Origin: Dichomitus squalens LYAD-421 SS1
Taxonomy: Eukaryota > Basidiomycota > Agaricomycetes > Polyporales > Polyporaceae
Length of the DNA: 64,000 nt
Direction of reading: 5' to 3'
Assembly (NCBI RefSeq): GCF_000275845.1
Contig: NW_006766926.1
Span: forward strand, 112,172-176,171
In this document: positions 12,224 to 23,927 of the stretch, piece after piece
Numbering within the stretch: the first letter of the stretch is position 1
How the letters are laid out: every line of letters begins with the position of its first letter
Made by a program: the position numbers and the translations under genes
Notes under the pieces: generated by a model
Seen by the model: only the letters and a program-made list of their open reading frames with translations
What the model was told of the DNA's origin: nothing
Databases searched by the model: none

Positions 12224-12567
12224 TTCGGAGATGGGGAGAGAGGAGGGAAAGAGGGCGGGCGGAGGAAAAGAGGAAACGGATGAGGTGGAGGTGGAGATGG
12301 ACGAGCACTCCCAGTCGGAAGTGCCGCGTAATTTTTGGGTCAAGCGGGGGGGATTAGATTGGATAGACGCCTTGGACTTCATTGATCTTCAACCTCCTCT
12401 CGAACCGCCGTCTGTTCCATAGCTCTCCCTCAGCTCTCTCTCTCATTGTTATCGCTACTACCTTCGGCTGACTCCAAGTACAAGTTCCTCAGCTTACTCT
12501 TCTCCCCTTTGTAGTTTTTTTGGCCTTCTTTCGTTGGGCTTCTCTCCGTGCATATAGTGGTCCCGGA
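12224..12567. promoter_or_regulatory. Shared bidirectional promoter, RIM2/RPC25
   Basis: A 344-base gap separates the divergent start codons of the mitochondrial carrier and the Pol III subunit. It includes pyrimidine-rich stretches (ctctccctcagctctctctctc near 12420) typical of fungal housekeeping promoters. No TATA box is evident. Confidence 0.55.
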
Positions 12568-14274
12568 ATGTTCCAGCTCTCAATCATCAAGGTCCTGCGC
12601 CTCCGAGGAAGTAAATAGCTGTCCGCATGCTGACACGCTCTTTATACTTATACAGGACACAGTAGCTGTTCACCCGTCCCAATTTGGTCTATCTCCGGAA
12701 CAGGCTATCACAAACGAACTCAACAAGAAGTACGCTAACCGCGTCCTCCATGACGTCGGACTATGCATATGCGTCTTCGACCTTGCGGAGGTAGGAGAAG
12801 GGAAGGTACGATACGGGGATGGTTGTCTGTGGTACAAGGGTAGGTGAGTTGTCTATCCATGAACTAGGTGTCTCCGCCTCTTTCCCCTTGCCCAGGGTCC
12901 GATGCAATGGCATCCGGAGCATTCCGCGCAGCCCTCGCACTACGTGATCCAGTGTCCTATGCCATACGATGGTTCCCCTGCAATTGACATCGCATGGTAT
13001 TTGTTATGAGCTGCAGGCGTCCAGGTTGACACACGTGATATCTGAGAGGTCTAGAAGACCTCTTGTGTATACTTAGAGTCGGAGACAGATTTGCACAGGC
13101 TCTCAGGTTGGACTAGTAAATAGGACAGTCTAGCTGCGCAGGGGGACTTGCAGAAATGGCTCTCCGGTACTCAATTGCTGCGGCGCCGTTTCGCCTCTCC
13201 GGCGACACCTAGTACACCACCATTCTGTCAGTCCCTCGGTCGGGTCCACCACGGCATCGAGAGCCCATTGTGGCTTAGTGCACAAAGGCGCTGGGCTCTG
13301 TCGCCGACGTCTCGGACTACCTGCCGATCTATCTGTTCCACAGTCGACTGAGCGTTCCGATTCCTCCAATTTTGTTTTCGCCTCCATAGTCAAGTCGCCC
13401 CATGGCATCAGATCAGATGAAGAGACCGGCGCCTGGTGGACTTTAACTGTATCGCATCGACTGCACTGAACATGAAGGGGGCTGCTCCAGTTGTGTTAGA
13501 ATCGCAGCCGATGTTCTTGTCATCATCGTTCAAGTTGCACGCCCAGTGGAGTCGATTCTTGTTCATGCTGAACCCCTCTCATTTCGGCACGGTGCAAGGC
13601 AGCGTCACTCACACAAAGCAGTTGTCTTTCGATTAACAGTGTTCAGGCCATTTGCATCTGAAGTCATCATTGCGAAAGTGAAGTCATCAGACGAGGATGG
13701 TGTACGCCGTACGTTCCGTTCACGTTCACGTAATCTCGTAGCCTCAGCTTATGGCCGTGCATTTGTCAGTGACTGTTGGCTTCTTTGATGACATCTACGT
13801 CCCTCTGGTGTATCTGCCAGAACCAACTGCGTTGTGCGTGCCCATCTCACCGACCAGCACCAGGCACAGGCTAATCTCAGCTCTCGTAACGCGCATATTA
13901 GCGATCCGAAAGAACGTGCCCACTTCTGGTTGCCGGGCTCGGAGGCCACGTCTACCCATGAGCTTCTAGACTCGCCACTGACAGACCGGATGTACATCGA
14001 CGCGGGAGACGTCGTTCGGGTCCGTGTGGAATCCGACCAGTTTCACGACGATGAGCCCGGTCCGCCCAAGGCGCACGAAGGTGTACAGCAAATAATCGAG
14101 AATCGCCGGCCACCCTACACTATCACGGTATGTAGAGTCCCCCGTAGCTTCGGAGCGCACTGTGCGCGGGCGGCACTCATGCATTGCGTTCGCCAGTGCT
14201 CGATGTCGGAACAAGGGCTCGGACCTATCTCTTGGTGGAAGAATGCTGGCGTGGAAACGATGGAGGAGGGCTGA
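12568..14274 (+). CDS. RPC25: RNA polymerase III subunit Rpc25 (RPC8, Rpb7-like)
   Basis: This subunit forms the Pol III stalk with Rpc17 and acts in initiation of tRNA and 5S transcription. Model: join(12568..12591, 12656..12839, 13622..13708, 13770..13833, 13902..14127, 14197..14274), 663 nt, 220 residues (yeast Rpc25 has 212). It opens MFQLSIIK-DTVAVHPSQFGL and continues with NELNKKYANRVLHDVGLCI, then FRPFASEVIIAKVKSSDEDG, LTVGFFDDIYVPLVYLP, DPKERAHFWLPG, and ends GLGPISWWKN near the C-terminus. Intron 1 needs a non-consensus GTCCTG donor. Intron 2 is 782 nt, more than ten times its neighbours, so it probably holds inserted DNA. Exons 3-6 and half of that intron are duplicated in inverted orientation near 63 kb. 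This copy looks functional. Confidence 0.88.
12840..13621 (+). other. Oversized intron 2 of RPC25, probable insertion
   Basis: All other introns of this gene are 54-69 nt. This one is 782 nt and starts GTAGGTGAG and ends AAGCAG. It contains a short perfect hairpin (agaggtct/agacctct near 13046-13064) and no convincing coding frame. I could not find flanking target-site duplications or terminal repeats. From about 13470 rightward the sequence has a diverged inverted counterpart near 63.54-63.69 kb. Confidence 0.55.
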
Positions 14275-15477
14275 ATAACCCATATGTGGCTAGTGTGACA
14301 TGTGGGTAAAGTGTGAGGAAGTATGTAGTATGATCGCTACGGCAGCTCGTTTTCGCTATGAGTCTAACGCGCCCGCATCAGGAACGGCTTAAGAGGTGTA
14401 GATTGCAAGTGTAACAACTGCTTTTAGAGTTCATTTTAGAGTTTACCCTGTGCATCTGGGAACGTTGATGCGTCTGTCCGGACTGCGTCGTCACCGCTGT
14501 CCCGATTGTTGGTGGCGGTCGCTGTCAACTCGTCATGACTTGCGTCTCCGTGCTAATATACCACATTGGCACGTATTACCGCTCTGTGTGAGGTGAGTAA
14601 TCTCCATTAACAGTGCCTTTGTGGCGGGTCGGTTACCACTGACCGCCACACGCCGCGTCTAGGAACTGAATGAGGCGCGCGCAGCTCGCAAAGGGCGGCG
14701 GCACGCTGCGCCTGGCACACGCAGCTCGGTGAGACTCGTACGGAGATGCCGCTAGCGATGTTCTGGACTGGGTCCCGACCGCACAACGGCGTCGAGTTTG
14801 TGCTCGACAGACGTTTGTACCTATCCCCCGCAGTTCCATGTGTACTGACTCACAGACTCATCAGGCTGTATTGCGGTGTCCGATGTTGTCGGGAGGGCAT
14901 TGTAGAAGCCTCATACTGAACTCGGCACTATTCATTGCGCACTACGCTTACACGATATTTTTCGCACATCGAAGGTGCGCGAAAGTGAGCATGGTGTACT
15001 TATGGTGCTCACTTGGCAGATCATCAGATTCGTGGGTCGATTCAGGGTGTCTCGATGTGCAACAAACGACCATACGCCGATGGGTGGCGGAATACGCATA
15101 ATTACGAAGTCACGACGGTTACGTGGGGAATATAGCCATCGTTCAACCGCAGCTTGGAGGGCTCACCCCTCCGAAGTGACGCGCGCCAATGAAATTGGAG
15201 CACAATCTGTGCATGACGGGACAAAGCTTGCTGTGTCTGTCCGTGCTGTCCTCGGCGAGCAGCCCCGTTCATACTCGAACTTACCTCTTCGGACCCGAGA
15301 ATATCCCCGGACCAAATCGGAATCCGAAACTATGCAGATTATCGGCGGACACTGTGATGCACAAGCGGCACACTTCCGAGAGCGTGTCGACTGCCGTGAC
15401 ACCGCCCTATCTCACTGCAGACCCTGGCGTATTGCGCTCGCATCTACTGAAACAAACATCGGGTGCTTGATTCCCAG
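14275..15477. other. Intergenic, laccase upstream region; part of duplicated unit
   Basis: No gene is supported. Several blocks match, in inverted orientation, the DNA upstream of the laccase at 59-61.6 kb: for example the segment around 14800-14830 (gacagacgtttgtacctatc) against 62410-62440, and 15350-15420 against 61800-61880. It therefore holds the laccase regulatory region copied with the gene. Confidence 0.6.
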
Positions 15478-15484
15478 TATAAAA
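15478..15484 (+). promoter_or_regulatory. TATA box of left laccase
   Basis: TATAAAA lies 81 bases before the laccase ATG in cagtataaaagtggg, followed by the pyrimidine-rich leader cagcttcctccccatccaac, which is also present upstream of the other laccase. Confidence 0.65.
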
Positions 15485-15564
15485 GTGGGAAGGTGAGCAG
15501 CTTCCTCCCCATCCAACAATCTTCCCTTTCACTTTCCTTCACCTTCCATTCTTCTCCTGTAGTC

Positions 15565-17685
15565 ATGTCTCGTATACTCTTTCGTAATATTGCATTTCTA
15601 TTCGCACTCGGCAGTGGCGCTTTGGCCTCAATTGGGCCCGTCACTGACCTAGTCATCGCAAACAAGGACATTTCGCCCGATGGCTCGATTCGCCCCGCTG
15701 TCCTGGCCGGTGGCACCTTCCCTGGCCCTCTCATCAAGGGAAACAAGGTACGTCTTCGACGCGCATGTGATCGCCAGCCAAGGTGCACTCACTTCAATGC
15801 CTTCATCTCCAGGGAGATAACTTCCGTATTAACGTCATCGACAAGCTTGAGAACGAGACCATGCTGACTGCGACCAGTATCGTGAGTAGAATTATAACTT
15901 GAACCTTAGGGATTTGTCGGGTAGAGCACGCTCTGACACTGCTTAGCATTGGCACGGTCTATTCCAGCACACGACTAATTGGGCGGACGGAAGCGCGTCC
16001 GTGACGCAGTGTCCCATCACGAAGGACCATTCGTTCCTGTACAACTTCCACGTTCCGGACCAAGCAGGTGAGTAAACAAGCGCATACGGCGTCACTGTTT
16101 GAATGACGAGACTAACTCGAATCCAGGGACGTTCTGGTATCACAGCCACCTCATGACACAGTACTGCGATGGCCTTCGCGGGCCATTGGTGGTGTACGAT
16201 CCTCATGATCCCCACAAGCACCTGTACGACGTCGACAATGGTCAGTCGCTGTCGGGTGATCATTTTGAGAGCATGACGCTAATTCGGAACGGTATCTCAT
16301 AGAGGACACCGTCATCACTCTGGCTGATTGGTACCATCAAGCTGCTGTTACCGTACAGACGACGAAACCGTATGTCATACTATATCCTGAGTCATTCATG
16401 AGCCTAATCGCTTCTACAGGACCCCGGATTCCACCCTCATCAATGGGTTGGGTCGCTACATCGGGAGCCCGACCTCTGAGCTTGCTGTCATAACCGTGGA
16501 GCACGGAAAGCGGTTAGTACATGCTTTGCCTTGTACATGACTGGTACTGAATGTCATCTTAGGTACCGTTTCCGGCTGGTGAACATCGCATGCGACCCCT
16601 ACTACAACTTTACCATCGATAACCACTCCTTTTCGGTCATCGAAGCAGATGGGGAGAACACGCAGCCCCTTAGTGTTGATTCCTTGGTCATCTACGCCGG
16701 CCAGCGTTATTCCATTGTCGTATGTCTCTCGTCTGTGACACACTATCATATTTGCTCAGTCGCTCTCTAGCTCAATGCGAACCAGACCGTCGGGAACTAT
16801 TGGGTTCGCGCCGTGCCAGACGGAGCCCAACACCACCCAAACGCCCAGCCAGCATCCTCTCGCGGAGACGGACCTTCATCCTCTGACCGACCCCGCTGCT
16901 GTCAGTATCGCTCCTTTCTATGCATGTAACCTGCTGACATAAGCATAGCCTGGGAAACCTTACCCGGGTGGTGTCGACTATGCACGCAACTTGCACCTGA
17001 ACTTCGAAGCTGTACGTCTACTCTTTTGGGTCTATATATTGCCGGCTCTGAGTCTTCCCGTAATATCAGCCCAGCTTCACGATCAACAATGTCCCATTCA
17101 TCCCTCCTCAACTCCCAGTCCTCCTCCAGATCTTGAGTGGCAATAAGTCGGCCCAATCCCTGCTACCCAATGGGAGCGTGTACTCTCTGCCACCACACTC
17201 CTCTATCGAGCTTTCCTTCACCAACGGTCCACTGCTCGTCGGTGACCCGCATCCTTTCCACCTACACGGCGTAAGTAGCAATAGATCCCTCTCGCTGTCT
17301 CTCTTGCTCACTGGATCTTCGACACCGCAGCATTCCTTCTCCGTCATTCGCAGTGCTGGCAGTGACTCCTACAACTACGCGAACCCCGTCCGCCGCGACG
17401 TCGTGAGCACTGGGGGGCCCGGCGACAACGTCACCATCCGCTTCGAGGTACGCTCTGACCCCCTATCAGTCTACGACAAGCAAATATCACTGATTCGTGA
17501 CGCCGATGTAGACCGATAACCCAGGTCCTTGGTTCCTGCACTGCCATATCGACTGGCATCTGCAGGCCGGCTTCGCCATCGTCTTCGCCGAGGATACCGA
17601 TGATGTTCCTGCAGTCAATCCGGTCCCCGAGGCCTGGCGGGAGCTCTGCCCGATTTTCTACGCTGGGAATGAAACCCACTACTAA
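15565..17685 (+). pseudogene. Laccase (multicopper oxidase) with 77-nt frameshifting deletion
   Basis: This was a secreted laccase, oxidising phenols with reduction of oxygen to water. Exons: 15565-15747, 15813-15881, 15947-16067, 16127-16240, 16303-16369, 16420-16512, 16563-16719, 16771-16900, 16949-17011, 17070-17270, 17331-17447, 17512-17685. They match the twelve exons of the intact laccase at 59-61.6 kb one for one in length, except exon 8, which is 130 instead of 207 nt. The missing 77 nt lie between NYWVRAVPD and EPNTTQT (near 16822). The loss shifts the frame, and translation then stops at TAA 17144-17146, before the third and fourth copper-ligand segments. The four ligand motifs are all still readable ([32 protein letters not shown]), so the deletion looks recent. 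A sequencing or assembly error is possible. Confidence 0.85.
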
Positions 17686-18059
17686 GCCGACCTTTTTTTT
17701 GCTAAGTTATCGTACTCTATCGCTTACTATCATCGCAGTTCCGTCGCTTGATGTGCCGTGTGTCGACGTATCTGAACTGCTTGGAATAATCTTGTTTGTA
17801 ACCTGTAGTGAGCTTGTGAGGTCTGTAGTTTCTATGTATTTATCCATAATGCACATCAATAGTTCGCAATGTTTCGGCGAGAAGAACGCTTTGAGAGGCT
17901 GTTCGAAGGCATTGGTGACCGTCCTCCGAGTCTCCATCAAGAGCGAGATAACAGATAGTAGGGAGAACTATATAGCGCATTGGACGAAACAACGGCAAAG
18001 CAAGGTATACAGGACGCCATCGTTCAGATGTCCTGTATGCGCGCAAGAAGACGCATGCG
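17686..18059. other. Convergent intergenic region
   Basis: A 374-base gap between laccase and kinase 3' ends, starting with a T9 run after the laccase stop. No gene seen. Similarity to the other laccase copy appears to end at about the stop codon. Confidence 0.5.
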
Positions 18060-20773
18060 CTAAGTCTTGTGCGCAGACTTAAGCTTCGTCGGAGAAGCTA
18101 AACGACTCGACCGCCTCCGGCCTATAGTTGGTTCCGACACCTCTTGATCGTCTGAGGGTGTTGGTGATGAGCGACCGGTGCGAGCCTTTTTCGTGGAGGG
18201 TGATCGCTTTGCAGCTCTTGTTCCTCTTCTTGTCTTTTTCGCTCCACTTCCCGTTCCGGAAGTGCTCCTCCCAAGCGCCCCTTCTCCTTCGTCGTCTCCT
18301 CCATTGCTATCTCCGAGCGGTGCTGATGCTGGGTCGGAATCGAGCTCGACGGCTTTCCTCTTGCTAGGGCGCGCAACCACCGCAGCCGACGCTGGCACGA
18401 GCATCCTAGATGACCCAACGTTCTCCACTCCCTCAGGCTCAGCAGCGTCGTGCGCAGGGTCTCCTGCAACAGTGTCGAGCTCAGCAGCGGCGCGCGCCTG
18501 CATGTCCTGCGACGGGGCTGGCAGCCTGATGCCCCTGTGATGCGCCCGCCGTATGATGTCCGCTCGGCGCTGCACAGGATGAGGCCTGCTGCCAAAGTCC
18601 TCTCCTGCGGCGCCAGCGCCAGCGTCTTCAAGCTGGCTGGAAGGGAGCGCTCGGAGATCGTATGCGTCCTCTGCTAGGACATGCGCAAGGGTCGCAGCGC
18701 GACTACTGGCTTCCGATGCTGCGCGGGCTTCCTCTATTGATTCGGTCTGGGACTCGGCATTCATGACTATGCTGGTGCCGTCCGGCACGACGCGACCGGG
18801 GGTAAGCGAGCGCATAGACACATCGAATGATGTGGATAGTGCTTGTGAGTCTTCTTGAGTTTCCGGAGGGAACTCTACTGACGTATCCTGCGATGGCTGG
18901 GAAACTACAGGCTGATCTTGAGTCGCTTCATATGCAGCTTTTTGATCTGCAAGCCAAGCATGATTGCGCGCATCCGTGAGGGTCATGCGCTCCTCCGGAT
19001 TGTACTTCAGTAGCTCTCTTATAAATTCTTGACCTGCATGTGAGTTCGTCGTGAGTTCAGCGGTGACCAAACAGGCTCCCCATTGTACCGACCATGCTCA
19101 GTAACCTTGCGCGTCTGTAGCAACGACCATTCGATCTGGCGGTTTGTCACTTGTGTTACAACATCAGTTGCTCCCTCAACTTCTATGAAGGGTGTGCGCA
19201 TGGTGAGCCTGAAACATGTTAGACGTTGGAGATCATCCGACTGAACTCGAACGAAGGGTTGCACTGAACGGAACACGTACAACGAGAACACAATCACCCC
19301 GACACTCCAGCTATCGACGACCTTGTCGTATGCACTATTGGTGACAACTTCTGGAGCGAGGTACTCCGGCGTTCCGCACATTGTCTGGTATCATACATCA
19401 TTTCAACGTAGCACTCAGCGAGACAAGGTGAAGAAACGCACGTGGAGGAATGTTACACTATCGATCATCTTTGCCAGGCCAAAGTCAGCGATCTTGATGA
19501 CCGGCGGATCATCTTTCGTCAGTAAAATGTTCTCGAGCTTGAGATCACGATGCGCGATATCCAGTTCATGCACGTACTGCAATTCCATACCATCAGCGCA
19601 AAACATACGAGTAGACCACATATGAGCTTACGTGAAGTGCTTCGCAGATCTGGTACGTGAAGTATTGCACTTCCTTCTCCGCTACGACGCAATGAGTACG
19701 CGTGTTACTGGAGGAGTTTTGGTAGTAAATGACTTACATGGAGGACGATCCGGGTCGTGATCTTGTAGCCAACCTAAGAGATCGCCGCCTTCAACATATT
19801 CCATCACCAGAGCTGTGCCATTCCACAGGTCAACATCCGGCGAGTGTACTCTGCGCAGATCATGATACCCACACATGCTGTTCTCCTCGATGAAGACGTC
19901 CTTGTACCTGCAAATATACTCATGGTGGAGGCGTTTCATGATGTCGATCTCGCGCAGTACAGCTCTCTGCTCCCGAGTTTCCTGTCCATCGTCAATGATG
20001 CCTTTTCGAAGCCTGCTTTTCTGCACGATCTTCACGGCATACCACTGACCCTCCGTTCTGTGGAGGGCTTTGACGACGGTCGCGAACGATCCTCTTCCAA
20101 GAACATGCTGGATGTCGTAAGACTCGTCCAACGTATCGGCAGGTGCGCCGGGACGCGTCTTCCGAAAGATGAACCCTGACCGCTGTGGGTTCAGATTCAA
20201 GGCAAGAAGCTGTACGATCTAACTTACGATAGTCTACGTGTGCCTTCTCAGGATCCTGTGGGACGTAAGCTCCAAAAGCGATCTCACTGCCGTCGTGGAG
20301 GATCGCTTTCCGCGGTGTACCTGGCTCCGAGATCCTCGCACAATTGATCTGTAACAGGGTCAGCGGGTCGCCGATATCACAGCTGACTCATGTAGTCTCA
20401 CGAAGGTGCCATTACTGGAGTAGTCTGTTACAGTAACAGCAGAAGTCGACGGGTCATCGACACCGTCCCACTGTATGACACAGTGCTTGTTGCCTGGCAA
20501 GGTGCACAGTTGCTTAGCGGTTCAATGCGATACAGTTTGCGAGTACTCACTGACGATCGGGCATTTCGGAAAATGGATATCGTTGTGAGGCCCTCGTCCG
20601 ACTGCGTATGTCAACTTCGTTTTGTGGAAGTTGATGCGGGAGATGTATGGATTACTAGCATTGCAAGGTATGAGGAAGCCCCACAAGTCACTGGTGTCTT
20701 CCACATATTGGTGTTGAGACAAAAGTTGGGTTTGGGTGGCTGTCTGAGTGGGTTGAGTAACGCCGTCTGACAT
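18060..20773 (-). CDS. Checkpoint kinase with FHA domain (Chk2/Rad53/Cds1 type)
   Basis: This is a Ser/Thr kinase of the DNA-damage and replication checkpoint, acting in the nucleus. Minus-strand exons: 20551-20773, 20402-20493, 20228-20348, 19738-20175, 19632-19681, 19442-19576, 19281-19384, 19093-19208, 18060-19033; 2253 nt, 750 residues. The FHA domain (about 50-135) has [15 protein letters not shown] and the phosphothreonine-binding loop SSNGTFIN. The kinase domain (about 155-455) has [33 protein letters not shown] and [11 protein letters not shown]. An insert with [10 protein letters not shown] precedes the hinge; it could not be removed as an intron without breaking frame, so I keep it as coding. 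The last 290 residues are disordered, with a basic [12 protein letters not shown] signal. There is one FHA domain, as in Chk2 and Cds1, not two as in yeast Rad53. Confidence 0.92.
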
Positions 20774-22268
20774 TACTTAGAGCGGTAGCAATTGGATGGG
20801 ATGAGAGCTGCTGTATCAAGTGGAGACCCTAGGAAGCTTTTATGCTAGGAGAAGCACAACTTTACAAGGAGGGAGAACGGCAAGAGGCCAGTGAAGAGAT
20901 GTTGTGTGCAACCACTTTGCCGAAGTAGCCGAGCGTGCGACAAGGGGGTTGCAAAGAACAACGCCAGCCAGAATGGGTGAAGCGCGGCAAGGAGAATGAG
21001 CGGTGGTAGATGGTGTCGCCGTCCTAGGGAGCGTGCGGCTCTGTGCGTGTCAAGTATGCACAACCGGTGGCGCGGTGTATACGCTGCATAGACATAGCCG
21101 AGTCCTCAGAAGACATCCGAGTAAGATTCACACGCGCCCCATTTACCCCCGTTTATAGCGGAGTCCAGCTGGGTTTGATAGAGATCTCGTATCGATGCCT
21201 AGTGTCCTCTGTGGGCTGAGGTGCCTCGCCTGTGGAGGGAGTTCCTGCCGTTTGCGAGACTCTAGCCTTGCTTCCTTGCATCACTTGGTGGTTTGCTACA
21301 TATTGTGGTCCTGCGAACTCGTCGGAGTGATCCAGCTCGTGCAATTGTCGAAAGCCTTGCACAGCCCCACAATCGGCACCGCCACAAGAGACTCGGCGCA
21401 ACAAGTGCCAAATCCATAACCTAACCTAAAGTACCTCCTCTCGCGCTCCTGGAGAAGTGAGAACGCTTGTGACTGTGACTGGTACTTGGTTCGACGCATG
21501 CTTGAGGTGTTCGCTGTGGCTTCATGTACACTGCGTTGCTGTCATTGTATCGCAGCTCTAGCTTCAGCTGGTTACACCGGGGCTCGGCTTCACCAGCTCA
21601 GACAAGATACTCATGGGTAAAAGATGACCTTCGTAGTCTTAGTACAGGCACAGTCCGTCCTTCGCGATAGAAAACATACTGGTCAACTACTCACCTATCG
21701 CCTTTGCTGGTGACGCGGCCCGCTGATTTCGGGCGTCTCTAGTCAAGCACGCGACGTCACGCCAGTGATGGACTCAATGTCGCAAGCCTCCAAGCGCTCG
21801 ATCCTGTTGCGTTCTGGTCTCTCCAGTGTGGGTGCGACTCGATATGAGACCTGGAGGCATGCACGATCCATGTGAAGATGCCGCCTATCTAGGGCACGAA
21901 CCAGGAACTTCAAGAGAAGCAAATCTTCATGGATCGGACGAGGTTGTCGCTTGTATGCTCGCGCAACGACGCCACAGTGCAGTCTTCACGGGAACTGGCA
22001 AGAGAAGGTGCCGTAAAATCTGCCATCTCACGGTTCTAACAGGAAGATACGGGCATCCGGATGTCAACGTATTGCCGAGATACCCAGCGTGAGCGGATGG
22101 CACCCATGTCAACCTGGTGAGCCCTTCAGATACGCTTTGCGCCATCTCTGTCGCATCTGAGTAATTCGACATATCTTCCCAGCCTTTCTCGTATATCAGC
22201 AGGCACTGCGGTTCTTGCATCCTTTCCTCGCCTCGCTCGGCGCCACCACGTCACACTCCTCGATATCA
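20774..22268. other. Divergent intergenic region, no supported gene
   Basis: 1.5 kb between the start codons of the checkpoint kinase and the MFS permease. Several open frames exist on both strands, none with a recognisable motif or splice structure. Confidence 0.5.
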
Positions 22269-23927
22269 ATGTCGGCAGAAGCGAAGGTCGATCAAACTGG
22301 AAAGGAGCTCATTGCTCCTTCCGAATCCAGCGTGGTGCGCTATTCAGACGTCGAGGAGAAGAAGCTTCTGTGGAAACTTGACGCAAACCTGCTACCTGCC
22401 GTCATTATATTGTATCTTCTTTCGTTCTTGGACAGAAGCAATGGTGGGTTGTGCCGCTTCTTCCCCGTACTGCATACTACACACAAATGCTTACGGCTCC
22501 CTTGGCTTCACAGTCGCCAATGCTCGCATCGAGGGACTGGCAGCAGATCTCCATATCACTGGTAACCAGTACCTCACCTCTCTGACCTTGTACTTCATTG
22601 GCTATGTACTTTTCGAGGTTAGTCGCTAAATGGATGTTAGGGTATTGGTCGACTGATGTGTTTGTGCGAGCAGGTTCCTTGCAACATTATCCTCAAGCGA
22701 ACTACGCCCAAATTCTGGCTCCCGACGCTGACCTTGTTATGGGGTATCGTGGCAACTTTGACTGGCGTCACGCAAGGACTCTCAGGGTTCTTCGCTGCGC
22801 GCTTCTTCCTGGGGGTCGCGGAGAGCGGACTGTTCCCCGGCGTCGTCTTCTACCTTTCGATGTGGTACAAGCGCCGTGAACGCCAGTACCGCGTCTCGCT
22901 CTTCTTCAGCGCCGCTTCTTTAGCCGGTGCTTTCGGTGGAATATTCGCCTGGGTACGTTATCCACTATGCGAATTCTCAATGAACATATGCTAACGTTCT
23001 TCGCAGGGCATCGCTCACATGCGAGGCGTCGGCGGTCTCAACGGCTGGCGCTGGATCTTCATCATCGAGGGTCTCCTCACCGTGGTCGTCTCAGTGATCG
23101 CATACTGGTTCATCTCGAACTATCCCGCTACCGCTGGCTTCCTCACCGAGGACGAGCGTGAGCACATTCAGGCGCGCCTCAAGGAGGATAGCGACGCTGC
23201 AGACAATGAGCCATTCGCTTGGTCTGCAGTTTGGGGCGCCTTCACGGACATCAAGTCCTGGCTGTATTGCTTGGCATTCCACACGCTGTCCCTCCCCCTC
23301 TACACATTCTCGCTCTTCCTCCCCACCATCATCGCCGATCTCGGCTATACCGCTGCTAACTCCCAGCTCCTCACTATACCGCCCTATGCGCTCGCAACGA
23401 TCCTTACCGGCTTCATCGCGTGGTGGTCCGCACGTGTTGACCGTCGGGCGCCCTTCCTTGTCGCATCCTCGCTCGTTGCCATCATTGGCTACATCATCCT
23501 CCTCGCCAACTCGGATCCGACCGGACGTCCCGGAGTGAGCTATGTCGGGACGTTCTTTGCAGCGGCAGGAATCTACCCCTCGGTCGCACTTGCGCTTTCG
23601 TGGCCTGCTCTCAACGTCTACGGACAAACCAAGCGCGCTGTGGTCAACGCGATGCAGATATCCATCGGCAACTTGGGCGCTGTCATCGGGACCCAGCTAT
23701 ACAGGCCGGTGACGAGCCCGCGGTATATCCTCGGACACAGTTTCGCTTTGGGGTACCTGGCTGCAAACATCGTAGTGACGATCGCGCTGTGGTGGGTGCT
23801 GGACAGGGAGAATAAGAAACGCGATCTGCATCAGGCAAAGAAGGTAGGAGGATCGGGGGATGATGAAGTGGGGAGCGAAAGCGGATGGCCAAATGGCGAG
23901 CATCCCAGCTGGAGGTACAACCTGTGA
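22269..23927 (+). CDS. MFS transporter, Dal5/anion:cation symporter family
   Basis: This is a plasma-membrane proton symporter of the allantoate-permease group, which takes up vitamins and small organic anions. Model: join(22269..22443, 22514..22617, 22674..22952, 23007..23927), 1479 nt, 492 residues, the normal family size. Helix 1 ends SFLDRSNVANARIEGL, the hallmark of this family (usually FLDRSNIGNAR). VPCNIILKR, RFFLGVAESGLFPG, WYKRRERQYRVSLFFSAASLAGAFGG and GWRWIFIIEG follow in the usual order, then the cytoplasmic loop and six C-terminal helices ending in a charged tail. An in-frame ATG at 22215 would add 18 residues; I prefer MSAEAK. The substrate cannot be read from sequence. Confidence 0.92.
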
